From assembly GCA_963210315.1 (NCBI GenBank), contig OY723270.1:992001-1056000 (forward strand): a stretch of DNA of 64,000 nucleotides. Direction: 5' to 3'. The stretch's first letter is position 1. Each line of letters begins with the position of its first letter. Below the pieces are notes generated by a model, which was given only the letters and a program-made list of their open reading frames with translations, did no database searches and was not told the origin of the DNA. Positions 34,852-45,529 of this stretch are shown one piece after another. A program made the translations under genes and the position numbers. The stretch comes from Rhynchopus euleeides (taxonomy: Eukaryota; Euglenozoa; Diplonemea; Diplonemida; Diplonemidae).

Positions 34852-36561
34852 ATGTCTGTGAAGTACGAGCAAACGCCTGCGCGGACGCGCGAGACGTTCA
34901 AAAACTACCTGGACACGGTGAAGGACACGTTCTTCGATGACCACATGCGGAGCCTCGTGAAGCACTACGGGCGGGACGGGTTCATCCCGGAGTTCGAGGA
35001 GTTCGGGCGTGTCAGCGCGAGGCAGATCGACACGCTGGCCCGCATCACGAACCAGAAGGGGATGGAGCCGCGGCTGGCGTCGTGGGACGGGTTCGGGAAC
35101 CACACGGGGGAAATCTACCTGCCGGAGGAGACGCACGAGATCGGGCGGCTGGGCTACGCGGCGGGGGGCGGGCTCATTACAAAGTACCAGAACAAGGGGC
35201 AGGAGTTCGCCACCCTGACGCACTACTACCTGTTCTGCCAGAACGGGGAGGCGGGGCACGCGTGCCCGATGGGCGGGACCGCCGGGCTGACGAAGATCCT
35301 GCGGAAGGAGAAGTCCGGGAACCCGCTCTTCAAGGAGTGGATCGCACGCCTCGAGAACCCGAACTACGACGAGCACTTCCACGCGGCGCAGTTCCTCACG
35401 GAGGTGCAGGGGGGGTCTGACGTCGGTGCCAACGTGCTGCGCGCCGTGCCTGTGGAGGGGGAGGCGGAGTACGAAGGGTGGTACCGCCTGTACGGGGAGA
35501 AGTGGTTCTGCTCCGTGGCTGACGGGCAGGTGATGCTGATCGTGGCCCGCCCCAACGGTGCGAAGGAGGGGACGGCGGGGCTGCGCGCCTTTGTCGCGCC
35601 GCGCAACCTCCCCTATGGGGACAAGCGGGTCAACTCCTTCCGGATCAGGAGGCTGAAGGACAAGATTGGGACGCGCTCCATGCCTTCTGCGGAGTACGAC
35701 TTCATCGGGACGTACGCCATCCCGCTGCAGTACAACTTTGCGCAGATGATGGATGTGGTGATCAACACGAGCCGCCTGTTCAACTCGACGGCGTCTGCCG
35801 CCGGGATGCAGAGGCTGTACGCCGAGGCGTCTGCCTACGCGAGGAACAGGATTACCTTCAACCGCCCCATCATCAAGTTCCCGATGATTGCGAACACCAT
35901 CGCGAAGCTGCGCGCAGAGTCATACGGCGGGCGCGTCGTCGTCTTCTTCCTGGCGGACCTCAACGACAGGTTCGACACCCTCAGCTTCCAGGAGAAGCTG
36001 ATGTGGCGTGTCGCCATCAACCTGAACAAGTTCTGGACAGCGGAGAACGCGATCCTGATGAACCACTACGCCATCGACGTGTTCGGGGGGAACGGGGCCA
36101 TCGAGGAGTTCTCCGTGCTGCCGCGCCTGCTCCGCGACGGGATTGTCGCCCAGCAGTGGGAGGGTGCGCACAACACCCTGACGTCGCAGATCTTCCGCGA
36201 CTGCCGGAAGTACAAGATGCACACCCACCTCTTCAGCTTCCTGCGGGGGCTGGAGAAGCGCCACCCCTGCCCCCGCCTCGCCGAGGTGCAGCAGGACTGG
36301 GAGGACCTGCTGACGCGGCCCAACTTCGAAGGCCTGCGCTACTTCAAGGATGCGATCATGGACGTCGGCCCCGTCATGCAGTACCTCCTGCTGCAGGAGC
36401 AGGGGAACAAGCACGACCCTGTTGTGACCGTTGCGGCGGAGCACATCCTGCAGACGACCTCCCCGGGGTACAAGCCGCAGAAGGATGCGGACTATGTGCG
36501 CCGTGTCAACTTCCTTGCAGAGCCCGACAACATCCCCGCTCCCCCTGCGTCGAAGCTCTGA
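34852..36561 (+). CDS. AidB-like acyl-CoA dehydrogenase family protein with C-terminal SKL
   Basis: 569 residues, single exon. A flavoprotein of the acyl-CoA dehydrogenase superfamily, expected to oxidise an acyl-CoA-like substrate with FAD. It is closest in layout to the AidB type: the FAD/substrate motif EVQGGSDV (184-191), WFCSVADG (from 218), RLKDKIGTRS, SRLFNSTASAAGMQRLY, the FAD-binding DVFGGNGAIEE and IVAQQWEGAHNTL, where E437 takes the position of the catalytic base. The last three residues are SKL, the canonical type 1 peroxisomal targeting signal, so it should act in peroxisomes or glycosomes rather than mitochondria; there is no obvious mitochondrial presequence. The substrate is not known. 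AidB of bacteria binds DNA, but the long DNA-binding C-terminal part is not evident. Codon use is strongly GC-ending like NAMPT and GH3. Confidence 0.93.
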   Translation: MSVKYEQTPARTRETFKNYLDTVKDTFFDDHMRSLVKHYGRDGFIPEFEEFGRVSARQIDTLARITNQKGMEPRLASWDGFGNHTGEIYLPEETHEIGRLGYAAGGGLITKYQNKGQEFATLTHYYLFCQNGEAGHACPMGGTAGLTKILRKEKSGNPLFKEWIARLENPNYDEHFHAAQFLTEVQGGSDVGANVLRAVPVEGEAEYEGWYRLYGEKWFCSVADGQVMLIVARPNGAKEGTAGLRAFVAPRNLPYGDKRVNSFRIRRLKDKIGTRSMPSAEYDFIGTYAIPLQYNFAQMMDVVINTSRLFNSTASAAGMQRLYAEASAYARNRITFNRPIIKFPMIANTIAKLRAESYGGRVVVFFLADLNDRFDTLSFQEKLMWRVAINLNKFWTAENAILMNHYAIDVFGGNGAIEEFSVLPRLLRDGIVAQQWEGAHNTLTSQIFRDCRKYKMHTHLFSFLRGLEKRHPCPRLAEVQQDWEDLLTRPNFEGLRYFKDAIMDVGPVMQYLLLQEQGNKHDPVVTVAAEHILQTTSPGYKPQKDADYVRRVNFLAEPDNIPAPPASKL

Positions 36562-36818
36562 GTGTGGGGATAGTGTTGGAGGGCGTATGTAGCACGGGCC
36601 ATGACTGTCGCAGCATGGCGATAGGCGTGGCGTGCGGTGTGGAGTGGAGTGCAGTGGGGTCTTGTCAGCCACCTCAGAGACTCGCTGCGTGTGTGTTTGT
36701 GCATGTGTGATTCACGTGTCATGAGGGTGCAGCCAGCATCAGAGTTAACTCGGTGCGACCTGTCACAGTCAGACACAGAAGAGAGCTGCAAGAACAGCTT
36801 CATGCGTATTGTGTGTCA

Positions 36819-36905
36819 GGGGGTCTTCGTTGCGGTCGGGAAACTCTAGGGTTTTTCTGGTGTATTTCCTCCTATTTATAGGTGAAAGCCGCTCGACAAT
36901 GGCCC
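36819..36905 (+). repeat. Diverged MITE half
   Basis: Starts GGGGGTCTTCGTTGCGG like the 108-bp MITE, then TGTATTTCCTCCTATTTATA in place of the usual middle. The same TTCCCTCCTATTTATAGGCG line occurs at about 45399. No right end is seen. Confidence 0.45.
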
Positions 36906-37499
36906 CCTTGCACCAAGCGTGTCTAGCACCATACCCTGACCTGTGTGCGGCTTTGTTATACTTTATTCACCTGCAGGCAGGGCGAGGGTGGGAGAGGGTG
37001 GCGGTGGTTGGGGTGGGGAGGGGAGTGAGAGCTGGCGGCTTTTCTGGGGAATCGCTCCATATCAAACATGGCTGCAGCAGAATGCGAGCGATCCGCCGTT
37101 CCATGTTCCGCCCTTCTCCTTCTCCTTCCCTCCCCCCACCCCCTGCCCCTTCCTGCCTGTCTGCATAACTTGACCTTGGCAAGGCCTCCCGGCAATGAAG
37201 GGTGTGTTGGTGTTGTTGGTTGGTTGATCTCACGTGTGGCGATCGTAGCGACGAGCAGGAGAAGCGCCACTCGGTGTGTTTGACGCTGCTCAAACACTGC
37301 ACCACCAGCTTTCGAGCCGCTGTCGGCAGGAAGATTTGCGTGGTCTCCGAGGATGGGCTACGATCGGCCGCACAAGATAGGACTTTATACAAAACATCGC
37401 CTCACGCATCTCCCCTTCGCAACCCCAACCCGTTTGTTTGCTTGCTTGTTTGCTTTGTTCTTGCTGTTGATATTTCCTTCTTTTATTTTTGACAGTTGT

Positions 37500-37795
37500 G
37501 CTCACAGCGCAGGAAACTGTGCCTGTACAAATCCTTGCAGAGCATCACCACGCTCCACAAACAGGCGCGTGGGGTGCCCTCGCGATCGACGAATACCCTT
37601 CGGCTTTTCTTTTCTCTTCAGTTTTGCACTACTACACAGTTTTTTGTGTCAAACGCACCGTGCTCACGGAAGGCGTTCAGAACTAAAAAGGTTGCAGTGG
37701 GAGCAATGTTTTGTTCACCTACACTCCACGCCCCAACGTGACAGGTGACCAGGAGGTTGCACAAACGAAACAAAAGAAACCCGGCAATCCTTTTT
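37500..37795 (+). repeat. Dispersed repeat, inverted copy in an intron at 50060-50245
   Basis: The part from about 37640 to 37795 is a near-perfect reverse complement of 50060-50245, sharing GCACCGTGCTCACGGAAGGC, CACTCCACGCCCCAACGTGA and AACCCGGCAA. A more diverged relative of the first half lies at 120-240. The family type is unknown. Confidence 0.75.
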
Positions 37796-38832
37796 GACTA
37801 ACGGGGGCGGGGGTGCTCGCTACCCGGTGCAACACAGTGAGGTGTTCTCCCGAAAAGCGAGGGGGGCAGCCTACTTCCCTTACCAGTTCTCGCCCCCCCC
37901 AGCAGCACCACCCTCCGAACCCAACTCCAGTCCGGCACAACCCCTTTGAACCATGCGCACGAGCTTCTCGGCGTGTGTGAATTGGGTGTGTGCGTGGGTG
38001 GGTCGGGACAGGGGGTGGTGGTGGTGGTAGGTGAGGGTGAGGGGTGGGGTGGGGTGGGGGGGTGTGGATAACCGTGGCTTGCAACATGTAACATGTGGTG
38101 GGTGGGTGGGTGGGTGTAGAGAGGTGTGCACATGGGTGTGGCATAGGTGGGTGGGTGGGTCCACTGCCTGGGCAATGATATGCCATTGCATGGCCGAAAT
38201 CCGGGGACACTTTCGGAGACTTTCATGGCTGGGAAGTCACATGAGGACACAGCCCAACTCGCCCGGAAACTGCGCGCACAACGAATCGAGGTTCACGGCC
38301 CGTGTGGTGCATCCATCGCATGTGGGGAACGGTGGCTGCACAGCAGTGCATCTTATCCCCCCCACTCCCATCCTTCGCATCTCACCAGCATCTAACGGTG
38401 TCTTCATTGCGACACACACATATGCAGCTGCCAGCCTCGTCTTCTGTTCTGTCGGATCAACACCATGCCCTACCCGGTGTCCGGAGGAGGCCACCTGGTG
38501 TGCACACACATGCTCCTACATGCTCACTTGGAGTTGGGGTAGCAGGCCGGATTTCCGCCACCCCCCCTCCCCCCCCCCCACCACCGCCACCACCAGGCTG
38601 CTACACAATACGACACACCACCCCCACTGCACCGGAGCTGTCGGGCACAACCCGCATATCGCTTCTTCAACTTCCTACGCTACCCAATCTCCCCACTACG
38701 GTAACCGCCCCGACGGGGGCTGCCTTTTGAGCGATAGTTGGCCCTGCCTCTCGCACCCCTTTATAGTGTATACACCCCAGCCCCCCCACCCACTCCTGCA
38801 CTCCCTACACCCGCCGGGAGGGCTGATCCCCA

Positions 38833-39948
38833 ATGGACTTCGCAGGCGTGCCGGACTCGCCGCTGCTGATGAGCGAGATGACCTCGCCGCTGCTCGAGTC
38901 CACCAAAGAGGAGGTCGGGTCCTCCTTTGCCTCTACCCTGCCGACTGTTGAGAAGGCGATGGTGCTGCAGGCCGAGCTCGCTTTGTGCCGGAGCCGGCTC
39001 GCCGACGAGGCGATCGGCCGGATCGTTGCGGAGGAGCGCGCCAACCGGTTAGACCTGCAGCTCACCCGGACCCAGGTCCTCCACGAGCAGTACCGGGCTT
39101 GCTACAACATCGGCGGCATGACAGGCAGCCTCGACTACCTCGTGGCTGAGGTTGCCGACCTGCGTGACAGGCTCTCCTCCAAACAGACGCAGTCCATCGG
39201 CACCGACCCACCGCACCACCCCGTGGCCCGGTCTGCTATTCCCCTCGACAGGCTTCCCGACGTCCACCCGAAGGGGCGCAACGCCTCTGCCACACCGTCG
39301 CCCACGAGGGATATGCGGGATGGCGGCGTCTCTGCTTCTTCCCCACACCGTGCGTCTGGCGGCACGCCACACCAGCAGCGGTCTAAGTTTTCACCCCAGA
39401 GGATTCGCGAGCCGGCGAGCCGTGCGGAGGCGAAGGATGTTGTGAAATCTACGCAGGAATACATCAGCGAGCAGCGGCTGAAGGCGGGCCGGATCCCAAT
39501 CCCGACGTGGGTTGTGGAGGCGCCGGGGCTGAAGGTGCCTGCGCCAGGCGGGCTGTCGCGCGATGCGCGGAAGGGAGCTGTGGAGGTGGCCCTTGGGCAT
39601 TTCCTTCAGGAGCTCTCCGACACGAAGGCGATTCACGAGATGGAGATGAAGAAGCGGGAGACTCGCATAGAAGAGCTGTCGAAGCTGGTGACGTCTGCGA
39701 CGTCTGCCATGTCTGTGGATGCGGAGGGGGGCGTGGGAGTGCCCTTCAGGACAGTGCCGCGGATGACAGCGAATCCTGCGGTGGAGAGGGTGCGGCAGAG
39801 GCTGGCAACGCTGTCCGACGACCTGGCGCAGACGGCCCTCGTTGCGAAGGACCAGAACTCCAACATCGGGGAGGCGAAGGCGGAGCTGCAGGCGGCGAAG
39901 CTGTCCTTCATGGCAACGCCTGTGTCGCGCCTACCCATAGCGGAATGA
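38833..39948 (+). CDS. Hypothetical coiled-coil protein
   Basis: 371 residues, single exon from ATG 38833 (MDFAGVPDSPLL). No known domain was recognised. The first 130 residues are largely helical and Ala/Leu/Glu-rich, ending in LDYLVAEVADLRDRLSSK, suited to a coiled coil. A Ser/Pro-rich low-complexity stretch follows (130-190, with HQQRSKFSPQRIREP), then VVKSTQEYISEQRLKAGRIP and PTWVVEAPG, and two further helical stretches near 255-290 and 325-365. Charged helices with a phosphorylatable linker are common in flagellar and cytoskeletal proteins of protists, but nothing ties this one to a structure. The GC-rich third codon position and the unbroken length support a real gene. A pyrimidine-rich leader lies just upstream. 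Confidence 0.75.
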   Translation: MDFAGVPDSPLLMSEMTSPLLESTKEEVGSSFASTLPTVEKAMVLQAELALCRSRLADEAIGRIVAEERANRLDLQLTRTQVLHEQYRACYNIGGMTGSLDYLVAEVADLRDRLSSKQTQSIGTDPPHHPVARSAIPLDRLPDVHPKGRNASATPSPTRDMRDGGVSASSPHRASGGTPHQQRSKFSPQRIREPASRAEAKDVVKSTQEYISEQRLKAGRIPIPTWVVEAPGLKVPAPGGLSRDARKGAVEVALGHFLQELSDTKAIHEMEMKKRETRIEELSKLVTSATSAMSVDAEGGVGVPFRTVPRMTANPAVERVRQRLATLSDDLAQTALVAKDQNSNIGEAKAELQAAKLSFMATPVSRLPIAE

Positions 39949-41329
39949 GGGCGGTCGGGTGGGGAGGAGGGGGGTGGGGGGAACTGTGTTGTGGCCCAAA
40001 GAAGGGCTCTGTGTGTGTGTTGTGTGTGTGGCAGTGATGTGTGTGTGTGCGGCAGAGCGGGGAGGGGGGGAGGGGGGGGGGGGGAGGTCTATTATTCCCG
40101 ACACGTGTGTGTCTTCTTCAGAACGTTTCTGCTGCATCATCACCCCCCTGCCCCGCTTATTAGTGTGTGGGTTGTACCGACGTATGATATTTAGAGCTAT
40201 AGACGTGTTGGGTAGAGCCGTATGGAGGCGTGAGTGTGTGGGGGGTGGGGGAGTTGGTCGCTTGCTTGCTTGTGGGGAACAGAACCATGACCCAGCAAAG
40301 CGTCGTGGGGGGGGGGGGGGGCGGGGGGAAGGGGGTGTGTGTGTGTGTGGGTGTTGCCTCACATGACACAGTGGCGTGCTGTCGGGGGTCCAAGTATTGC
40401 AGCAGACCCGGGTTGCGCATATTGTGTAGAAGCGGTCGACGCATCAACGAACAAAATACAGTTGCTGAGAGCGGGTGCTCCTGAAAGCGGTGCAGTGGCT
40501 TTTTGCCAGTGCGTTCCTTCCCCCTGCACTTACAGCCATGCGGCTCTTGCATCTTTTTTTGCTCGCTACAGGGAAGGGGTGTGTTGCGACCCCCCCCCAC
40601 CGCGCTTTACCCCTGAACCAATGAGGGGTTCTCCCTCATCCTCAGAACTGCAGAAATCCCTGCCTCACACGCAACCCATCACCTGACATCTTTGAATCCC
40701 CGTGGGTATCCCGGCAGCCGGCATCCTGCAGGTAGCGTCAACGCTATGAACCTTCACAGCGGCTCGAAACTTCTGTACACTCGGTGGTGCTGCCTTCACT
40801 CGCTCGAATCGGGGGAACCTGCCGGACACTCAATGATGCAAGACTCTTCGTGTTATCCCCAACACCGCAACCACGGTTCGCCTTGAGGCGTGGCTCTAGG
40901 CGACGGGAGGAAAAAGCTGCAGTTGCTCTTCACTTTCCTGTACGGCCTGAAGTACGCCTTCCGGCCCTGCGAGGTCCTGTTGGTGTGACACCACCCCACC
41001 CATCCTCGAGTTGATAGTCCCCCTTCGTCCTCACCATAACTCTCGTACTGATCAGCAACCTCGCCACTCCCGCGCTACTCGCTGCATCACCCTGATTGCC
41101 ACTCTGCGCCGGTCCCCCCACACCCCCCCGTCCGGGGGGGGCACAGCTGGGGGTAGTGACTTCCTTTGATTTTTGAGCAGTTTTGAACATGGCCGAGAAC
41201 AGCATCTGTCTTTGAACTCACCTATCACCCCCTCCCAGGGGGCGACCCTCTCTTCACGCAAGCACACACATACCCCGCACTCCAGAGCAAGCACCCCACA
41301 ACCACACCCCCTTTTGCGGCGCCAGCAGG
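39949..41329. other. Intergenic region
   Basis: No gene supported. GT microsatellites and G-runs fill 40000-40090 and 40300-40350. From 41200 on, pyrimidine- and CA-rich sequence leads into the glycosidase gene. Confidence 0.55.
41299..41328 (+). promoter_or_regulatory. Candidate splice acceptor before GH3
   Basis: ACCACACCCCCTTTTGCGGC followed by GCCAGCAG, with AG at 41327-41328, one base before ATG 41330. Fits a spliced-leader acceptor or a 5' UTR intron end. Confidence 0.55.
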
Positions 41330-43567
41330 ATGCTTTCCGCCGTCGCTGCCTGCGCAGCGCTTACTCTCGCGGTCCGCCCGTGCGAGGTGGCACCCCTGAG
41401 GGGAACCCCTCTCTGCGATGAGTCGCGCACGTCGGAGGAGCGCGCGCAGTACATCGTGTCGCAGCTCAACGTGACGGAGAAGATCTACCTGACGCAGAAC
41501 GGGGCGCGCGCTGTGGAGCGCCTCAACCTCGACTACTACCAGTGGTGGTCTGAGGCCCTGCACGGGGTTGCGATGTCGCCCGGTGTGACGTTCAACACCA
41601 CCACGCCCTCCGCCACGTCGTTCCCGCAGATCATCACCACGGCTGCGTCGTTCAACAAGTCGCTGTTTCACATCATCGGTGGTGCTGTCAGCACCGAGGC
41701 GCGTGCATTCAACAACGCAGGGCACGCCGGTCTGACGTATTGGACACCCAACATCAACCTGATGCGTGACCCGCGCTGGGGGCGTGGGCAGGAAACCCCC
41801 GGTGAGGACCCCCACCTGACGTCGCAGTACGCCCAGCAGCTGGTGACGGGGCTGCAGGAGGGGGAGGACCCGAAGCGCATCAAGATCTCGTCCTGCTGCA
41901 AGCACTTCTACGCGTACGACCTGGAGTTCTGGGGTGGTATTGACCGCCACCACTTCGACGCGATTGTGAACGCGCAGGATGAGACGGACACCTACTTCCC
42001 TGCCTTCCACGCCTGCGTGAAGAACGCCCGGGTGTCCTCCCTGATGTGCTCCTACAACTCTGTCAACGGCGTCCCCTCCTGCGCCAACAAGAGGATCATG
42101 ACGGACTACGCGCGTGTCGCTTGGGGGTTCGACGGGTACATCACATCGGACTGCGGGGCTGTGCAGGACATCCCTGAGGACCACAAGTACGACAGCGAGT
42201 ATGAGGCAATCCGCGACACCCTCACTGCCGGCATGGACACCGACTGCGGCACATTCATGGAGCGCTTCATGCCGGGGTCCCTTGCACAGGGCCTGACGAA
42301 GGAGTCCCAGGTGGACCGTGCCCTGGAGCACCTGTTTGGGGTGCAGATCCGTCTCGGGATGTTCGACACGGCCGACCAGCCCTACCTGAAGTACACCTAC
42401 GCGGAGAAGGTGAACACGCCGGAGCACCAGCAGCTGGCCCTCGAAGCGGCGCGCCAGGGCACCGTGCTGCTGAAGAACGACGGCGGTGTGCTGCCCCTCA
42501 ACGCCAAGGCCCTGAGCACCGTCGCCATGGTGGGCCCCAGCGCGGATGCCACCACGCTGCTTCAGGCAAACTACCAGGGTGTTGCGCCCTACCTGATCTC
42601 CGTCAACGCTGGTGTGAAGCAGTACGTCAACACGTCGCTCGACCTGGGCTGCCCCAACCAGGCCTGCGACACCACGACGAACTTCCCCGACGCCGCGAAG
42701 GCTGCTGGGAAGGCCGACGCGACGGTGATCGTGCTGGGGCTCTCCATGACCCAGGAGCGTGAGGGCGTCGACAGGACCGACATCGCCCTCCCCGGGCACC
42801 AGGCCGAGCTGGTCGCGCTGGTCGCCGCCGCCGCAAAGGGCCCTGTCATCGCGGTGGTGGTGGCGGGCGGCAGCCTTGACCTCTCCCCGCTGAAGGACAA
42901 CAAGAACGTCAGCGCCGTGCTGTGGTGCGGCTACCCCGGGCAGAGCGGCGGCCAGGCTGTGGCTGAGGTGATCTTCGGCGACGTCAACCCCAGCGGGCGC
43001 CTGCCGCACACGCAGTACCCCGCGAACTACCTGGACGGGCTGAGCATGTTCGACATGGGGATGCGCCCCAACGCCTCCAGCAACAACACGGGGCGCACCT
43101 ACCGTTTCTACACAGGCGAGCCTGTGTACACCTTCGGGGAGGGGATGTCGTACACGTCTTTCGAGACCACCGCTGTGGCGAGTGCCGCGACTGTGGACGC
43201 ATGGGTTGTGGGTGCCGAGACCAGCGCCGCCAACCAGGCGAAGGACTTCACGCCCACCGCGACGAGCCAGGTGCTTGCCACGGTGAGCGTGACGGTGCGG
43301 AACTCGGGCAGTGTGGCGGGGCAGAAGCCCGTTCTGCTGTTCGCCAAGCCCCCGTCCCCGGGCGTGGGCGGTGCGCCCCTCAAGTTCCTCGTCGGGTTCG
43401 AGCGTATCGACCTGAAGCCTTCGGAGTCGACCACCGTGACGTTCCCCCTCTACTACACAGCCTTCTCGCTTGCCAACACGGCGGGGGACCACGCAGCGGC
43501 CAGCGGGGAGTGGGTTTTCGCTGTTGATTACAACGACACAGCGACCGTGTCCATTAAGGTTCAGTGA
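41330..43567 (+). CDS. Secreted GH3 glycosidase, beta-xylosidase-like
   Basis: 745 residues, single exon. Family GH3 three-domain plan as in plant and fungal beta-D-xylosidases: signal peptide MLSAVAACAALTLAVRP; TIM barrel with YQWWSEALHGVA, RDPRWGRGQETPGEDP and KHFYAYDLE; nucleophile D274 in ITSDCGAV; alpha/beta sandwich with LLKNDGGVLPL and the acid/base region QEREGVDRTDIALPG (E478, with E476 as alternative); then GRLPHTQYP and a C-terminal fibronectin-III-like domain with YTFGEGMSYTSF. It would release xylose or related sugars from oligosaccharides outside the cell. Several N-glycosylation sequons (NVT, NTT, NTS) suit a secreted enzyme. SDC in place of SD(A/S)xG is typical of the xylosidase branch. 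Exact sugar preference (xylose, arabinose, glucose) cannot be read from sequence. The high GC and absence of introns neither prove nor exclude horizontal gain. Confidence 0.95.
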   Translation: MLSAVAACAALTLAVRPCEVAPLRGTPLCDESRTSEERAQYIVSQLNVTEKIYLTQNGARAVERLNLDYYQWWSEALHGVAMSPGVTFNTTTPSATSFPQIITTAASFNKSLFHIIGGAVSTEARAFNNAGHAGLTYWTPNINLMRDPRWGRGQETPGEDPHLTSQYAQQLVTGLQEGEDPKRIKISSCCKHFYAYDLEFWGGIDRHHFDAIVNAQDETDTYFPAFHACVKNARVSSLMCSYNSVNGVPSCANKRIMTDYARVAWGFDGYITSDCGAVQDIPEDHKYDSEYEAIRDTLTAGMDTDCGTFMERFMPGSLAQGLTKESQVDRALEHLFGVQIRLGMFDTADQPYLKYTYAEKVNTPEHQQLALEAARQGTVLLKNDGGVLPLNAKALSTVAMVGPSADATTLLQANYQGVAPYLISVNAGVKQYVNTSLDLGCPNQACDTTTNFPDAAKAAGKADATVIVLGLSMTQEREGVDRTDIALPGHQAELVALVAAAAKGPVIAVVVAGGSLDLSPLKDNKNVSAVLWCGYPGQSGGQAVAEVIFGDVNPSGRLPHTQYPANYLDGLSMFDMGMRPNASSNNTGRTYRFYTGEPVYTFGEGMSYTSFETTAVASAATVDAWVVGAETSAANQAKDFTPTATSQVLATVSVTVRNSGSVAGQKPVLLFAKPPSPGVGGAPLKFLVGFERIDLKPSESTTVTFPLYYTAFSLANTAGDHAAASGEWVFAVDYNDTATVSIKVQ

Positions 43568-44346
43568 TGACCGAAAGGGCAGGCAGGGGGGGGGGGGGGA
43601 ATGGGAGGAAAAAAGTGAGTGGCGTCCCGCAACTATTATAGCCGATAGGCTGGGTTGTGGGCCCGCGTGTGGGTGGGAGTGTCCAAGTTTATCAAAGGGA
43701 AATGTTGTCGCGCAAGGCGAGATATTCGAGCGCGTCTTAACACAGCGCCACCACACGGGGTCGACTAGTGATACCCGCGGATGGTGGTAAGCCCGGCTGC
43801 TGATAGGCCCACCACCACACACCATGCCGCCACACACCCACCACCCCTGTCCCTCCTTCCCGTGTCTGCCTCACCACCCTCCCACCCCAGGCACGTGATG
43901 CCTGTATTCTATTCATCCCGACCCCTTCCCCTTTCCCGACACTCCTTGCAATGCGGCGTGCCCCTCTCTTTCTCCAACAACAAACCCGCAAACCCAAATA
44001 ATAAAAAAGGAAGTTGAGTTGTAGCAAAAAGAAAAAAAAATGTTCAAAAAAAAGTGTTGAAACAATGAAAAATAAATCGTCCCCGACGTTTCTCTCGCAA
44101 TCCTCTCCTTACAGCCCTGCCCCTCTCGTGAAACACGGTACCCAGTGAGCCGTTTGTGTCTCCTGGGTTGTTGGGGGTGGGGATGTGATGTGGGGAACAA
44201 CCATTGCCACCCACTGGGAGGAGAAATGACCCCCCCCCCCCAAGAACGGCGGGCAGTTGAAAATGGGGGATTAAAAGGAACGGAGTGTTTCGGGCCAGGG
44301 GGGGGGAGGGGGAGGGGGAGGGGTGGCTCTTCGCACAAAGCACACT

Positions 44347-44563
44347 GGGGTCTTCGCTCTGTGTCAAAGTGTGTCAGGGTGTTGCAGCCTATTGTTGTGA
44401 GATGTCTCACTTTTATGCACTTTCGAGCGAAGGCACCCAATGGGGCTAGTGTGGGGGTCTTCGCCCTGTGCCACACTGTGTGTCAAACTGTGTCACTTTG
44501 CAGCCAGTTTTGTGAGGCGGTTCACCCTTCCTCACTTCTCTGCATTTCTGAGCGAAGACCCCC
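44347..44563 (+). mobile_element. Tandem pair of short TCTTCGCT-family MITE-like elements
   Basis: Element 1 (44347-44438) starts GGGGTCTTCGCTCTGTGTCA and ends GAGCGAAGGCACCC; element 2 (44453-44563) starts GGGGGTCTTCGCCCTGTG and ends GAGCGAAGACCCCC. Their ends match those of the 108-bp MITE but the middles differ (TGTGTCAAA, GTGAGATGTCTCAC), so this is a sister family. A diverged third copy is at 6101-6202. Confidence 0.7.
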
Positions 44564-45497
44564 ACTACATTTATATAATAAAAAAAAGGTGGCAAACCAG
44601 CCCACCTCCCCAAGGCAATACGCCGACTCATGCACCCAAAAGAAGCATCCCCCACCCCACCCCCCCCCCCCCCCCCCCACCCCTCACTCCCACCCTCCGA
44701 AATTGCCTTTTCAACGTGCCGCCCACCTTTTTAACCCGAACGTGTATATAAAATTTGCACCCCCCCCCCTCCCCCAACCTCCCTCCACTGGCGGTCTACC
44801 CCCCCCCCCTGGGAACGACGAGCAGCTCCCCAGACCCCGCCTGTGTTGTGTAGTGTGAAGAGGGGTGGGGGTGGGGTGGCGTGTGGGTGGTGTTGGGCTA
44901 GCTCTGCACCGCACCACCCACCACCCACTCATATTACCGCCCCCCACCTCGGCTCGGAAACACTACAGCTATCTCCTCCATTTGATGCCTTGTTCCCGCT
45001 ACACTGATGAAACATTTCTTTTGGGATGGGGCCGTCGCTGCGGTGCGTTTTCCGGCTGCACAACGTTATAAACAAAATCATTACGTCGTGTTGGTTTACG
45101 CCAGATCCTTATTTTTTTTATACCATCCAAAACACAGCGCAGCATTGTGTATAGGAGGAAATACGATACTAGAAAGGACTGGCGTCATCACCTCTGTCAT
45201 GTTTCCCTTTCTTCGTGCTCCACCACACCTTCTGTACTTCAGACAACACAAACACACAATAGCCGGTCGTGAGATTTGTGCAGAGGAGTGGTGGAAGCGG
45301 TCAACAAAACATTTTTCTTCGTTCCATTTTTGTGTTTCCATAGCGCCAAGTAAGATATCGACAGAAGGACGTCTAGTACGCGTATTTGTGGTGAATTCCC
45401 TCCTATTTATAGGCGAGAAGCTCCACTGGAAAAAAAAATGCCGAAAAATTGCCGATGTAGCAGGAGGTTGATCCCTTTTGTCTCCTCATCCACCTCT

Positions 45498-45529
45498 CTC
45501 TCTCTCTCTCTCCCTCTCTCTCTCTCTCG
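45498..45529. repeat. TC/CT microsatellite
   Basis: A run of CT dinucleotides broken once by CCC. No nearby gene. Confidence 0.85.

Larger units (their letters stand above)
36562..38832. other. Intergenic region with dispersed repeats
   Basis: No gene supported. It holds a diverged half of the GGGGGTCTTCG MITE (36819-36905), the long repeat at 37500-37795, and GGTGGGTGGG-type G-runs at 38030-38165, then C-rich tracts at 38565-38595 and 38780-38815 before the next ATG. Confidence 0.55.

Noticed and set aside
34852-36561. Annotation as acyl-CoA oxidase because of the SKL ending
   Set aside because: The motifs EVQGGSDV, GMQRLY and WEGAHN fit the AidB-type dehydrogenase layout better, and the long C-terminal oxidase domain is missing.
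41225-43837. 870-codon minus-strand frame opposite the GH3 gene
   Set aside because: Rich in H, R, V and G without domains; the opposite strand has a complete GH3 enzyme. High GC keeps the antisense open.
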